Assembly: GCA_015068305.1 (NCBI GenBank)
Contig: SVKV01000003.1
Location: 1 to 64,000, forward strand
Direction of reading: 5' to 3'
From: Oscillospiraceae bacterium
GTDB lineage: Bacteria; Bacillota; Clostridia; Oscillospirales; Oscillospiraceae
Length of the DNA stretch: 64,000 nucleotides
The position numbers were made by a program, and so were the translations under genes. This document shows, one piece after another, positions 32,189 to 41,600 of this stretch (its first letter is position 1; each line of letters starts with the position of its first letter). The notes beneath the pieces were generated by a model. The model saw only the letters and a program-made list of their open reading frames with translations, did no database searches and had not been told where the DNA came from.

Positions 32189-32237
32189 TGCTTTCGCGTT
32201 TTATAACCCCTATTATTCCTAAAGGAGGAACTGAAAT

Positions 32238-33659
32238 ATGGGTGGTTTTTTTGGGGCTGTGTCCCGTAAAAACTGCAAATATGACGTATTTTTCGGTACG
32301 GACTATCACTCCCACCTGGGCACCAAACGGGGCGGTATGGCATTCTGGGATGCACAGGCTGGCTTCCAGCGCCAGATCCACAATATTGAGAACACCCCCT
32401 TCCGTACCAAATTCGAAAACGATCTGAACAAAATGGGCGGCACCGTGGGTATGGGATGTATCTCCGATACCGATCCCCAGCCCCTGCTGGTCCGCTCCCA
32501 TCTGGGCATGTATGCCATCGCAACCGTCGGCATCATCAACAATGCCGAGGATCTGGTGGCAGAGACCTTTGACCAGCCCGGCCATTACTTTATGGCCATG
32601 TCCAACGGCAAGGTCAACAACAATGAGCTGATCGCGGCTCTGATCAACCGTCAGGGCACCATCGTCGACGGCATCCGTTATGCCCGGCGCAAGATCAAAG
32701 GTTCCTGCACCATCTTGCTGATGTTCCGGGACCACATCATCGCCGCCCGTGACGAATTCGGCAGACTGCCCATCGTTCTGGGCAAAAACGACGACGGTCA
32801 CTGCGTCTCCATGGAGTCCTTCGCCTGTCAGAAACTGGGCTATACTCCCTGCTATAACCTGGGCCCCAACGAGATCGTAAAGGTCACCGCAGAAGGCATC
32901 GAGCAGCTGGCAGCTCCCGGAGAGAATATGAAGATCTGCGCCTTCCTGTGGACCTACTACGGTTACCCCAACTCCAACTACGAAGGCCGGAACGTGGAAG
33001 TCATGCGCTGCCGCAACGGCGAGATCATGGCCCGGGATGAGCTTGCAAACGGCACCTTCCCGGATGTGGACTATGTGGCCGGCGTTCCCGATTCCGGTGT
33101 TCCCCACGCCATCGGCTATGCCAATAATTCCCACAAGCCCTTTGCCCGTCCCTTCGTCAAGTACACCCCCACCTGGGCCCGTTCCTTTACCCCCAGCAAC
33201 CAGGAAATGCGCAACCTCATCGCAGAAATGAAGCAGATCCCCGTTCCCGAGCTGATCGAGGGCAAAAAGCTGCTGCTGGTGGACGACTCCATCGTCCGGG
33301 GAACCCAGCTGCGGGAAACTGTGGATTTCCTGTACAAGTCCGGCGCCAAAGAAGTGCATATGCGCTCCGCCTGCCCGCCCATCATGTACAGCTGCAAATA
33401 TCTGAATTTCTCCCGGGGCAATTCCGACATGGATCTGCTGGCCCGGAAGAAGATTCAGGAGCTGGAAGGCGACGAAGGCCAGAAGCATATCGAAGAATAT
33501 GCCGACGGCTCCACCTGCCGGGGCAAGTGCCTCTTAAAGTCCATCTGTGAGGAAATGGGCTTTGACTCCCTGGGCTATCAGAGCCTGGAGGGTCTGCTGG
33601 AGGCCATCGGTCTTCCCAGGGATCAGGTCTGCACCTACTGCTGGACCGGCAAGGAATAA
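32238..33659 (+). CDS. purF: Amidophosphoribosyltransferase-like protein lacking the N-terminal Cys
   Basis: The 473-residue protein has the two-domain plan of PurF, which makes phosphoribosylamine from PRPP and glutamine. The PRPP loop is intact (LLLVDDSIVRGTQ, residues 346-357). Four cysteines (C234, C379, C465, C468) fall where Bacillus PurF binds its 4Fe-4S cluster, with an added Cys-rich insert STCRGKCLLKSIC at 425-437. The glutaminase domain starts MGGFFG in place of MCGxFG, so the catalytic Cys is absent; the nearest Cys is residue 13. Either ammonia is used, another residue or subunit serves, or this is a specialised subfamily. AAAGGAGG precedes the start. Confidence 0.85.
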   Translation: MGGFFGAVSRKNCKYDVFFGTDYHSHLGTKRGGMAFWDAQAGFQRQIHNIENTPFRTKFENDLNKMGGTVGMGCISDTDPQPLLVRSHLGMYAIATVGIINNAEDLVAETFDQPGHYFMAMSNGKVNNNELIAALINRQGTIVDGIRYARRKIKGSCTILLMFRDHIIAARDEFGRLPIVLGKNDDGHCVSMESFACQKLGYTPCYNLGPNEIVKVTAEGIEQLAAPGENMKICAFLWTYYGYPNSNYEGRNVEVMRCRNGEIMARDELANGTFPDVDYVAGVPDSGVPHAIGYANNSHKPFARPFVKYTPTWARSFTPSNQEMRNLIAEMKQIPVPELIEGKKLLLVDDSIVRGTQLRETVDFLYKSGAKEVHMRSACPPIMYSCKYLNFSRGNSDMDLLARKKIQELEGDEGQKHIEEYADGSTCRGKCLLKSICEEMGFDSLGYQSLEGLLEAIGLPRDQVCTYCWTGKE

Positions 33660-33717
33660 ATGCAAAATGCAGAATTATTTGAGTAATTACTACTTCTGAA
33701 AAAGGAGCTTGAATACT

Positions 33718-34767
33718 ATGGATCACAAGAATTCCTATTCCGCCAGTTATGCTGCTGCCGGTGTTGACATCACCGCCGGCTACCGGGCCGTGGAACTGAT
33801 GAAGAAGCACGTGGCCCGTACCCGCAACGAAGGCTGCCTGGACGATGTGGGCGGCTTCGGCGGCTGCTTCGGCCTGCCTGTTGCCGGCTACGAGGAGCCT
33901 GTTCTGGTCTCCGGTACCGACGGCTGCGGCACCAAGGTCAAGCTGGCCATTCTGATGGATAAGCACGACACCATCGGCATCGATGCCGTTGCCATGTGTG
34001 TCAACGATATCATCTGCTGCGGCGCAAAGCCCCTGTTCTTCCTGGACTACATCGCCTGCGGCAAGAACATCCCCGAAAAGATCGCCGAGATCGTCGGCGG
34101 CGTGGCAGAAGGCTGCGTTCAGTCCGGTGCTGCCCTCATCGGCGGCGAAACTGCCGAGCATCCCGGCATGATGCCCGTGGAAGACTACGATCTGGCCGGC
34201 TTCGCTGTTGGCATCGTGGACAAGAAGAAGATCATCGACAACACCCGCATGGCTGTCGGCGACGTGGTCATCGCTCTGCCCTCCACCGGCATCCACTCCA
34301 ACGGCTTCTCTCTGTGCCGTAAGGTCTTCGACATCGACAACAACAATCCCGAGCTGTACGTAGCCCGGGAAGAGCTGGGCGGCAAGTCCATTGCCGAGGC
34401 TCTGCTGGTTCCCACCAAGATCTACGTCAAGCCCGTTCTGGCTCTGCTGGAGAAGGTGGATGTGAAGGGCATCTCCCACATCACCGGCGGCGGCTTCTAC
34501 GAAAACATTCCCCGTTCCATCCCCGACGGTCTGTGTGCAAAGATCGACAAGAGCGCCATCAAGGTCCTGCCCATCTTCGACTGCATCGCCAAGTGGGGCA
34601 ACATTCCCGAGCGCGACATGTACAACACCTACAACATGGGCGTTGGCATGAGCATCGTGGTTCCCGCCGCTGAGGTGGAAACCGCTCTGGCTGTTCTGAA
34701 GGAAAACGGCATCGATGCTTACGTCATCGGTGAAATCATCGAAGGCGAAGAAAAGGTGATCCTGTAA
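33718..34767 (+). CDS. purM: Phosphoribosylformylglycinamidine cyclo-ligase (AIR synthetase)
   Basis: This 349-residue ATP-dependent enzyme makes AIR from FGAM. It has [15 protein letters not shown], the [11 protein letters not shown] nucleotide region, [27 protein letters not shown] and the C-terminal [13 protein letters not shown]. The start at 33718 follows AAAGGAG; the open frame to 33709 uses a TTG. Its stop overlaps the purN start by one base (TAATG). Confidence 0.95.
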   Translation: MDHKNSYSASYAAAGVDITAGYRAVELMKKHVARTRNEGCLDDVGGFGGCFGLPVAGYEEPVLVSGTDGCGTKVKLAILMDKHDTIGIDAVAMCVNDIICCGAKPLFFLDYIACGKNIPEKIAEIVGGVAEGCVQSGAALIGGETAEHPGMMPVEDYDLAGFAVGIVDKKKIIDNTRMAVGDVVIALPSTGIHSNGFSLCRKVFDIDNNNPELYVAREELGGKSIAEALLVPTKIYVKPVLALLEKVDVKGISHITGGGFYENIPRSIPDGLCAKIDKSAIKVLPIFDCIAKWGNIPERDMYNTYNMGVGMSIVVPAAEVETALAVLKENGIDAYVIGEIIEGEEKVIL

Positions 34768-35366
34768 TGAAAAAGAGAATCGCGGTTCTGGTTTCCGGCG
34801 GCGGCACCAACCTGCAGGCCCTGATCGACGCAGAAAATGCAGGCAAGATCCCCCACGGCGAGATTTCTCTGGTCATCTCCAATAACCCCAATGCCTATGC
34901 CCTGGAGCGTGCCCGGCTCAACGGCATCCCCGGCGCCGTTATCTCCAAGAAGGAATGCGGCTCCCAGGAAGCCTTTGAGGCTCAGATCCAGGCAGTTCTG
35001 GAGCGCAACGGCACCGACCTCATTATTCTGGCAGGCTTCATGTGCATCCTGTCCGGGAAGTTCACATCCCGCTGGCCCAAGCGGATCATCAATGTCCATC
35101 CCAGCCTGATTCCCTCCTTCTGCGGTGAGGGCTTCTACGGACTGCGGGTCCACAGAGCCGCTCTGGACTACGGTGTGAAGGTCACCGGTGCCACCGTTCA
35201 CTTCGTCAACGAGATTCCCGACGGCGGTGAGATCATCGCCCAGAAGGCTGTTTACATTGAAGAAGGCGACACCCCCGAAATTCTGCAAAAACGTGTGATG
35301 GAGCAGGCCGAATGGATCCTGCTGCCCCAGGCCGCTGAAATGGTCTGCGCATCTATGGAGGAATAA
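34767..35366 (+). CDS. purN: Phosphoribosylglycinamide formyltransferase
   Basis: This 199-residue folate-dependent enzyme formylates GAR. SGGGTNLQALID binds the phosphate, and the catalytic Asn/His are in INVHPSLIPSF with the Asp in the PDGGEII region. Translation is coupled to purM by the TAATG overlap, and the purO-like gene starts 4 bp after its stop. It needs 10-formyl-THF, the metabolite whose lack the ZTP riboswitch senses. Confidence 0.95.
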   Translation: MKKRIAVLVSGGGTNLQALIDAENAGKIPHGEISLVISNNPNAYALERARLNGIPGAVISKKECGSQEAFEAQIQAVLERNGTDLIILAGFMCILSGKFTSRWPKRIINVHPSLIPSFCGEGFYGLRVHRAALDYGVKVTGATVHFVNEIPDGGEIIAQKAVYIEEGDTPEILQKRVMEQAEWILLPQAAEMVCASMEE

Positions 35367-35370
35367 AACT

Positions 35371-36084
35371 ATGAACGTCTACGAAATCAAGTCCATGGCC
35401 GAGCGTCTGGACGGCAATACCTACCCCGGCCGCGGCATCGTCCTCGGCATCACTCCCGACGGTAAGACCGCTGTTGCTGCCTACTTCATCATGGGCCGCT
35501 CCGTCAACTCCCGCAACCGCGTCTTCTGCCTGGAGCCCGACGGCATCCGCACCGAGGCTCACGATCCTGCCCTGATGAAGGATCCCCACCTGATCATCTA
35601 CCACCCCGTCCGTGAGATCGGCCGCGGTCTGATCGTCACCAACGGTGACCAGACCGATACCATCTGGGAATATCTGGCAAAGGGCGAAAGCTGGGAAGCC
35701 GCGCTCCGGACCCGTCAGTTTGAGGATGACGGCCCCAACTGGACCCCCCGTATCTCCGGCATCCAGGCAAACGACGGCTCCTACAAGATGTCCATTCTGA
35801 AGGCTGCCGATCCCGAAGGCAACGCCTGCTCCCGCTTCTTCTGGGAGTACCCCGCTACTGCCGGCCTGGGTCATTTCCTGCACACCTATGTCTGTGACGG
35901 CAACCCCGTGATCCCCACCTTCCAGGGTGAGCCCGAGCGTGTTTCCATCCCCGCGGACATCGATGATTTCACCGAGGAACTGTGGAACAATCTGGATGAG
36001 AACAATAAGATTTCTCTGTTTGTCCGTTACACCGACATTGCAACCGGTGACTATGAGCAGAGAATGATCAACAAGCACCAGTAA
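35371..36084 (+). CDS. purO: PurO-like IMP cyclohydrolase
   Basis: This 237-residue protein has the pattern of the archaeal-type IMP cyclohydrolase family (TYPGRGIVLGITPDGKTAVAAYFIMGRSVNSRNRVF), which closes the last ring of IMP from FAICAR. Most bacteria do this with the N-terminal domain of bifunctional PurH. The next gene is a stand-alone AICAR formyltransferase with no cyclohydrolase domain, so the two together replace PurH. The start follows AGGAATAAAACT and is 4 bp from the purN stop, indicating coupled translation. Confidence 0.85.
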   Translation: MNVYEIKSMAERLDGNTYPGRGIVLGITPDGKTAVAAYFIMGRSVNSRNRVFCLEPDGIRTEAHDPALMKDPHLIIYHPVREIGRGLIVTNGDQTDTIWEYLAKGESWEAALRTRQFEDDGPNWTPRISGIQANDGSYKMSILKAADPEGNACSRFFWEYPATAGLGHFLHTYVCDGNPVIPTFQGEPERVSIPADIDDFTEELWNNLDENNKISLFVRYTDIATGDYEQRMINKHQ

Positions 36085-36103
36085 TAAAGGAGAACTGACT
36101 GAA

Positions 36104-37288
36104 ATGAAGAACTTTGAACTGAAGTACGGCTGCAATCCCAACCAGAAGCCCGCTTCCCTGTCCATGCACGACGGCAGCGACCTGCCCTTTGAGATTTTGA
36201 ACGGCCGTCCCGGCTACATCAACTTTATGGATGCGCTGAACTCCTGGCAGCTGGTCAAGGAGCTGAAGGAAGCCACCGGCATGGCCTGCGCCACCTCCTT
36301 CAAGCATGTTTCCCCCACCTGCGCCGCTGTGGGCAAGCCCCTGTCCGCTGATCTGAAGAAGGCCTGCTTCGTTGACGACATTGAAGGCCTGGACGAGAAT
36401 CCCCTGGCCTGCGCCTATGCCCGTGCCCGCGGTGCCGACCGTCTGTGCTCCTTCGGCGACTGGGTTGCCCTGTCCGACGAGTGCGACGCCATGACCGCTT
36501 CCATGATCGCCAAGGAAGTTTCCGACGGTGTCATCGCCCCCGGCTACACCGAGGAAGCTCTGGCCATTCTGAAAACCAAGCGCAAGGGCGGCTACAACGT
36601 GGTCAAGATTGACCCCAACTATGTCCCCGCTGAGCAGGAACACAAGCAGATTTTCGGCATCACCTTCGAGCAGGGCCGCAACAACATTAAGATCGGCGAG
36701 CATCTGCTGCAGAACATCGTCACCGATGCCAAGGAACTGCCCGAGGATGCCAAAATCGATCTGATCATCTCTCTGATCACCCTGAAGTACACCCAGTCCA
36801 ACTCCGTCTGCTTTGCTTACGACGGCCAGGCTATCGGTGTCGGTGCCGGTCAGCAGTCCAGAGTCCACTGTGTCAGACTTGCCGGCGGCAAGGCCGATAC
36901 CTGGTTCCTGCGTCAGCATCCCAAGACCCTGAACCTGCCCTTCCGGGCCGATCTGGGCCGTCCCGGCCGCGACAACGTCATCGACGGCTACATCAACGGC
37001 AATGAAGAGGATGTCTGCGCTGAGGGCATCTGGCAGAACTACTTCACCGAGCGTCCCGAGCCTCTGACTGCTGAAGAGAAGCGTGCATGGCTGGATTCCC
37101 GTGATGCTGTTTCCCTGGGCTCCGATGCTTTCTTCCCCTTCCCCGACTCCGTCAAGCGCGGCGTTGCTTCCGGCGTTAAGTACATTGCACAGCCCGGCGG
37201 CTCCATCCGCGACGACCTGGTCATCGAAGAGTGCAACAAGAACGGCATCGCCATGGCCTTCACCGGCATGCGCCTGTTCCACCACTAA
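36104..37288 (+). CDS. purH: Stand-alone AICAR formyltransferase (PurH C-terminal domain type)
   Basis: The 394-residue protein matches the transformylase half of PurH: KYGCNPNQKPAS at the start, the catalytic Lys-His in SFKHVSPTCAAV, ARGADRLCSFGDW, the folate-binding SVCFAYDGQAIGVGAGQQSRVHC and FPFPDSVKRGV near the end. The IMP cyclohydrolase domain that normally precedes it is missing, and the purO-like gene lies just upstream. It converts AICAR (ZMP) to FAICAR with 10-formyl-THF, so it consumes the riboswitch ligand. AAAGGAG precedes the start. Confidence 0.9.
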   Translation: MKNFELKYGCNPNQKPASLSMHDGSDLPFEILNGRPGYINFMDALNSWQLVKELKEATGMACATSFKHVSPTCAAVGKPLSADLKKACFVDDIEGLDENPLACAYARARGADRLCSFGDWVALSDECDAMTASMIAKEVSDGVIAPGYTEEALAILKTKRKGGYNVVKIDPNYVPAEQEHKQIFGITFEQGRNNIKIGEHLLQNIVTDAKELPEDAKIDLIISLITLKYTQSNSVCFAYDGQAIGVGAGQQSRVHCVRLAGGKADTWFLRQHPKTLNLPFRADLGRPGRDNVIDGYINGNEEDVCAEGIWQNYFTERPEPLTAEEKRAWLDSRDAVSLGSDAFFPFPDSVKRGVASGVKYIAQPGGSIRDDLVIEECNKNGIAMAFTGMRLFHH

Positions 37289-37298
37289 GAATTATTCC

Positions 37299-37328
37299 CA
37301 GGGGACGGCCCATTTGGGCTGCCCCCTG
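37299..37328 (+). terminator. Intra-operon hairpin before purD
   Basis: CAGGGGACGGCC pairs with GGGCTGCCCCCTG (one mismatch, one wobble), followed by TCGGTGCGTTTT. It resembles the hairpin at 32165-32188 in sequence and in its GCGTTTT tail. Confidence 0.5.
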
Positions 37329-37380
37329 TCGGTGCGTTTTGGAAACCCCCAAAATTGATTATTTTAGGAGGCAGATCCCT

Positions 37381-38646
37381 ATGAAAATCCTGGTTGTTGG
37401 TGGTGGCGGCCGTGAGCATGCCATCATCAAGAGTTTGAAAAAGAATCCTGAAATTACCGAAATCTTCGCCGCACCCGGCAACGGCGGCATCGCAAAGGAT
37501 GCCACCTGTGTCGCCATCGGCGCTACCGAAATTGACAAGATTGTGGCCTTCGCCGTGGAAAACGCCATTGATTATGCCGTTGTGGCCCCCGATGATCCCC
37601 TGGTTCTGGGCTGTGTGGATGCGCTGAATGAAAAGGGCATCCCCTGCTTCGGCCCCAAGGCAAATGCCGCCATCATCGAAGGCAGCAAGGTCTTCTCCAA
37701 GAATCTGATGAAGAAGTACGGCATTCCTACCGCTGCCTACGAAGTTTTCGACAATATGGAAGCCGCCCTTTCCTATCTGGAAACCGCTCCCATCCCCACC
37801 GTCATCAAGGCCGACGGCCTGGCCCTGGGCAAGGGTGTCATCATCGCACAGACCTGTGAGGAAGCCAAGCAGGCAGTCAAGTCCATGATGGAGGACAAGG
37901 TCTTCGGCAAGTCCGGCGACCACATCGTCATCGAAGAATTCCTCACCGGTCCCGAAGTTTCCGTTCTGGCCTTCACCGACGGCAAGGCGGTCAAGTCCAT
38001 GGTCTCCTCCATGGACCACAAGCGGGCCGGCGACAATGATACCGGCCTCAACACCGGCGGCATGGGCACCATCGCGCCTAACCCCTACTACACTGCTGAC
38101 ATCGCAGACGAGTGCATGAACACCATCTTCCTGCCCACCATCGCTGCCATGAATGCAGAGGGCCGGACCTTCAAGGGCTGTCTGTACTTCGGTCTGATGC
38201 TGACTCCCAATGGCCCCAAGGTCATCGAGTACAACTGCCGCTTCGGCGATCCCGAAACCCAGGTTGTCCTGCCGCTGCTGGAAAGCGACCTGCTGACCGT
38301 GATGAAGGCCTGTACCAACGGCACTCTGGCCGAAACCGAGGTCAAGTTTGCAGACAAACATGCCTGCTGCCTGATTCTGGCATCCGCCGGCTATCCTTCT
38401 TCCTACAAGAAGGGCTTTGAGATCACCTTCACCGAAGAAGCCGAGAAGGCTACCTTCGTCGCCGGTGCCAAAATTGACAACGGCAAGCTGGTCACCTCCG
38501 GCGGCCGCGTCACCGGCACCACTGCCATTGCCGATTCCCTGGAGGAGGCCATCCGGGAAGCCTACCGGATCGCCCAGGGTGTCAAGTTCGAGAATTCCTA
38601 CTGCAGAAGCGATATCGGCCAGCGGGCTCTGCAGGCTCTGAAATAA
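37381..38646 (+). CDS. purD: Phosphoribosylamine-glycine ligase
   Basis: This 421-residue ATP-grasp enzyme makes GAR. It opens with the Rossmann motif VVGGGGREHAII and has APGNGGIA, IKADGLALGKGV, the signature RFGDPETQ and a C-terminal domain with VTSGGRVTG. The start at 37381 follows AGGAGG; the open frame to 37231 lies within the previous gene and hairpin. Confidence 0.95.
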   Translation: MKILVVGGGGREHAIIKSLKKNPEITEIFAAPGNGGIAKDATCVAIGATEIDKIVAFAVENAIDYAVVAPDDPLVLGCVDALNEKGIPCFGPKANAAIIEGSKVFSKNLMKKYGIPTAAYEVFDNMEAALSYLETAPIPTVIKADGLALGKGVIIAQTCEEAKQAVKSMMEDKVFGKSGDHIVIEEFLTGPEVSVLAFTDGKAVKSMVSSMDHKRAGDNDTGLNTGGMGTIAPNPYYTADIADECMNTIFLPTIAAMNAEGRTFKGCLYFGLMLTPNGPKVIEYNCRFGDPETQVVLPLLESDLLTVMKACTNGTLAETEVKFADKHACCLILASAGYPSSYKKGFEITFTEEAEKATFVAGAKIDNGKLVTSGGRVTGTTAIADSLEEAIREAYRIAQGVKFENSYCRSDIGQRALQALK

Positions 38647-38659
38647 GGAGGAAATATCC

Positions 38660-41600
38660 GTGGTTTATCGTATTTTTGTTGAAAAGAAGAAGGGTCTGGA
38701 TAACGAAGCCCGTGGCCTGCTCAGCGAAGCCAAGAATCTGCTGGGCATCTCCGCGCTGGAGAACATCCGCCTCTTTAACCGCTATGATGCAGAAAACATC
38801 ACCGCTGAGCTGTTTGATTACGCCGTTCAGACTGTTTTCTCCGAGCCCCAGCTGGACGTTGCCCGGACCGAGATCGACCTGCCCGGTGCCTACGTTTTCG
38901 CTGTGGAAGCCCTGCCCGGTCAGTACGACCAGCGGGCTGACTCCGCTGCCCAGTGCATCCAGATCATCTCCCAGGGCGAGCGTCCTCTGATCCGCACCGC
39001 CAAGGTCTACGCCCTCTACGGCAGCCTTACCGATGCAGACATCGCTGCTTTCAAGAAGCATGTGATCAACGCCGTGGAAAGCCGGGAAGCAGAGCTTACG
39101 AAGCCCGAGACCCTGGCCATTGAGTATGCCGCTCCCCAGACCGTTGCCACCATCGAAGGCTTCATCACCATGGATGAAGCAGCCCTGGCAAACCTGCTGG
39201 ATGAGAAGGGTCTGGCTATGGACCTGGACGATCTGAAATTCCTGCAGGCTTACTTCCGTGATGAAGAAAAGCGGGATCCCACCATCACCGAGATCCGTGT
39301 GGTCGATACCTATTGGTCCGACCACTGCCGTCATACCACCTTCTCCACCCACATCGACAATGTCCGCATTGACGATCCCGCTGTTCAGGAAGCTTATGAC
39401 CGCTACCTGGCTGCCCGTGTGGAAGTTTACGGTGAAGAAAAGGCTGCCAAGCGTCCCCAGACGCTGATGGACATCGCTACCATCGGTACCAAGACCCTGA
39501 AAAAGCGCGGAATGCTTCCCGAACTGGACGAGTCCGAGGAAATCAACGCCTGCTCCATCCATGTCACCGCCACCGTTAACGGCGAGGACCAGGACTGGCT
39601 GCTGATGTTCAAGAACGAAACCCACAACCACCCCACCGAGATCGAGCCCTTCGGCGGTGCCGCCACCTGCATCGGCGGCTGCATCCGTGACCCCCTGTCC
39701 GGCCGTGCCTATGTCCACCAGGCCATGCGCATCACCGGTGCTGCCGACCCTAGAAAGGCCATCTCCGAGACCATCCCCGGCAAGCTGCCTCAGAGAAAGA
39801 TCTGCCAGACCGCAGCAGCCGGCTACTCCTCCTACGGCAACCAGATCGGTCTGGCCACCGGCCATGTTTCCGAAATGTACCACGACGGCTACGTTGCAAA
39901 ACGTCTGGAGTGCGGCGCTGTGGTTGCTGCTGCGCCTGCCTACAATGTCCGCCGGGAACGTCCCGCTCCCGGTGATGTGATCGTCCTGCTGGGCGGCCGT
40001 ACCGGCCGTGACGGCATCGGCGGCGCCACCGGCTCCTCCAAGAGCCACAACATGAAGAGTCTTACCACCATGGCTTCCGAAGTCCAGAAGGGCAACGCCC
40101 CCGAGGAGCGCAAAATCCAGCGTCTGTTCCGGAATCCCGAAGTCACCCGTCTGATCAAGCGCTGCAATGACTTCGGTGCCGGCGGTGTTTCCGTTGCCAT
40201 CGGTGAGCTGGCTCCCGGCCTGCAAATCGATCTGGACGCCGTCCGCAAGAAGTACGAAGGCCTGGACGGCACCGAGATCGCCATCTCCGAGTCCCAGGAG
40301 CGTATGGCCGTTGTGGTCGCTGCTGAAGATGCCGACAAGTTCATCGCTGCAGCTGAAGCTGAGAACCTGGAAGCCTACCGGGTCGCCGTGGTCACCGAGG
40401 AAGAGCGGATGGTCATGCACTGGAAGGGTCAGACCATCGCTAACCTGAGCCGTGCTTTCCTGGATACCAACGGTGCTGTCAAGCACACCCAGGTGGAGGT
40501 CACCCCCAAGGATCTGTCCCAGCTGAGCAAGCCTCTGTTCGGCAATCTGCGGCAGATGGCTTCCGATCTGAAGACCGCCAGCCAGAGAGGCCTGGTGGAA
40601 CGCTTCGACTCCACCATCGGCGCAGGCAGCGTTGTGATGCCCTACGGCGGTAAGAAGCAGCTGACTCCCACGCAGTCCATGGCAGCTGTGCTGCCCATGC
40701 TCCCCGGTCAGGAAACCGATGCCGCCAGCGTCTTCAGCTGGGGCTGCGATCCCGACCATCTGTCCATTGATCCCTACACCGGTGCCCATGCATCCATCTA
40801 CAATTCCGTTGCCAAGCTGGTGGCTGCCGGCTGTGACTACAAGCAGGCCTACCTGACCCTGCAGGAGTTCTTTGAGAAGCTGAAGACCGAGCCTCAGCGC
40901 TGGGGCAAGCCCTTTGCCGCCCTGCTGGGCGCTCTGGATGCCCAGCTGGAACTGGGTGCCGCTGCCATCGGCGGCAAGGACTCCATGTCCGGCACCTTCC
41001 TGGATAAGGATGTTCCTCCCACGGTCATCTCCTTCGCCATCGCTCCCATCAACAAGAACGATGTTCTGAGCCCCGAGTTCAAGGGCGCTGACCATCCCGT
41101 TTACCTCTTCGGTGCCGCTGACGAAACTGCTGAGAGCCTGAAGGCAACCTGGGAAGCATTCCATGCGCTCCATAAGGCCGGCAAGGTCCATGCCGCCTGG
41201 GCTGTGGAACGGGGTATCGGCGAAGCTGTCATGAAGATGTCCTTCGGCAACCACATCGGCTTCAAGGCTGACGCCGATCAGGGCGAAAACTGGCATCTGG
41301 GCCTGTATGGCTTCCTGGTTGCTGAGCTTTCCGAGGATGTGGAGATCCCCGGTGTTATGAAGCTCGGTGTCACCACTGCCGAGCCCGTCATTGACCTGGT
41401 CAGCGACTGTGCTTCCATTGACGAACTGTATGCACTGCATGCTGCCGTTCTGGAGGATGTCTATCCTGTCCACGCAAGAGAGAACGAGGAAGAGATCCCC
41501 ACCTTCTCCTTCGAAGGCAAGTCCAGCCTGGCTCCTGCCGTGAAGGTTGCCAAGCCCAAGGTTCTGATTCCCGTCTTCCCCGGCACCAACTGTGAGTTTG

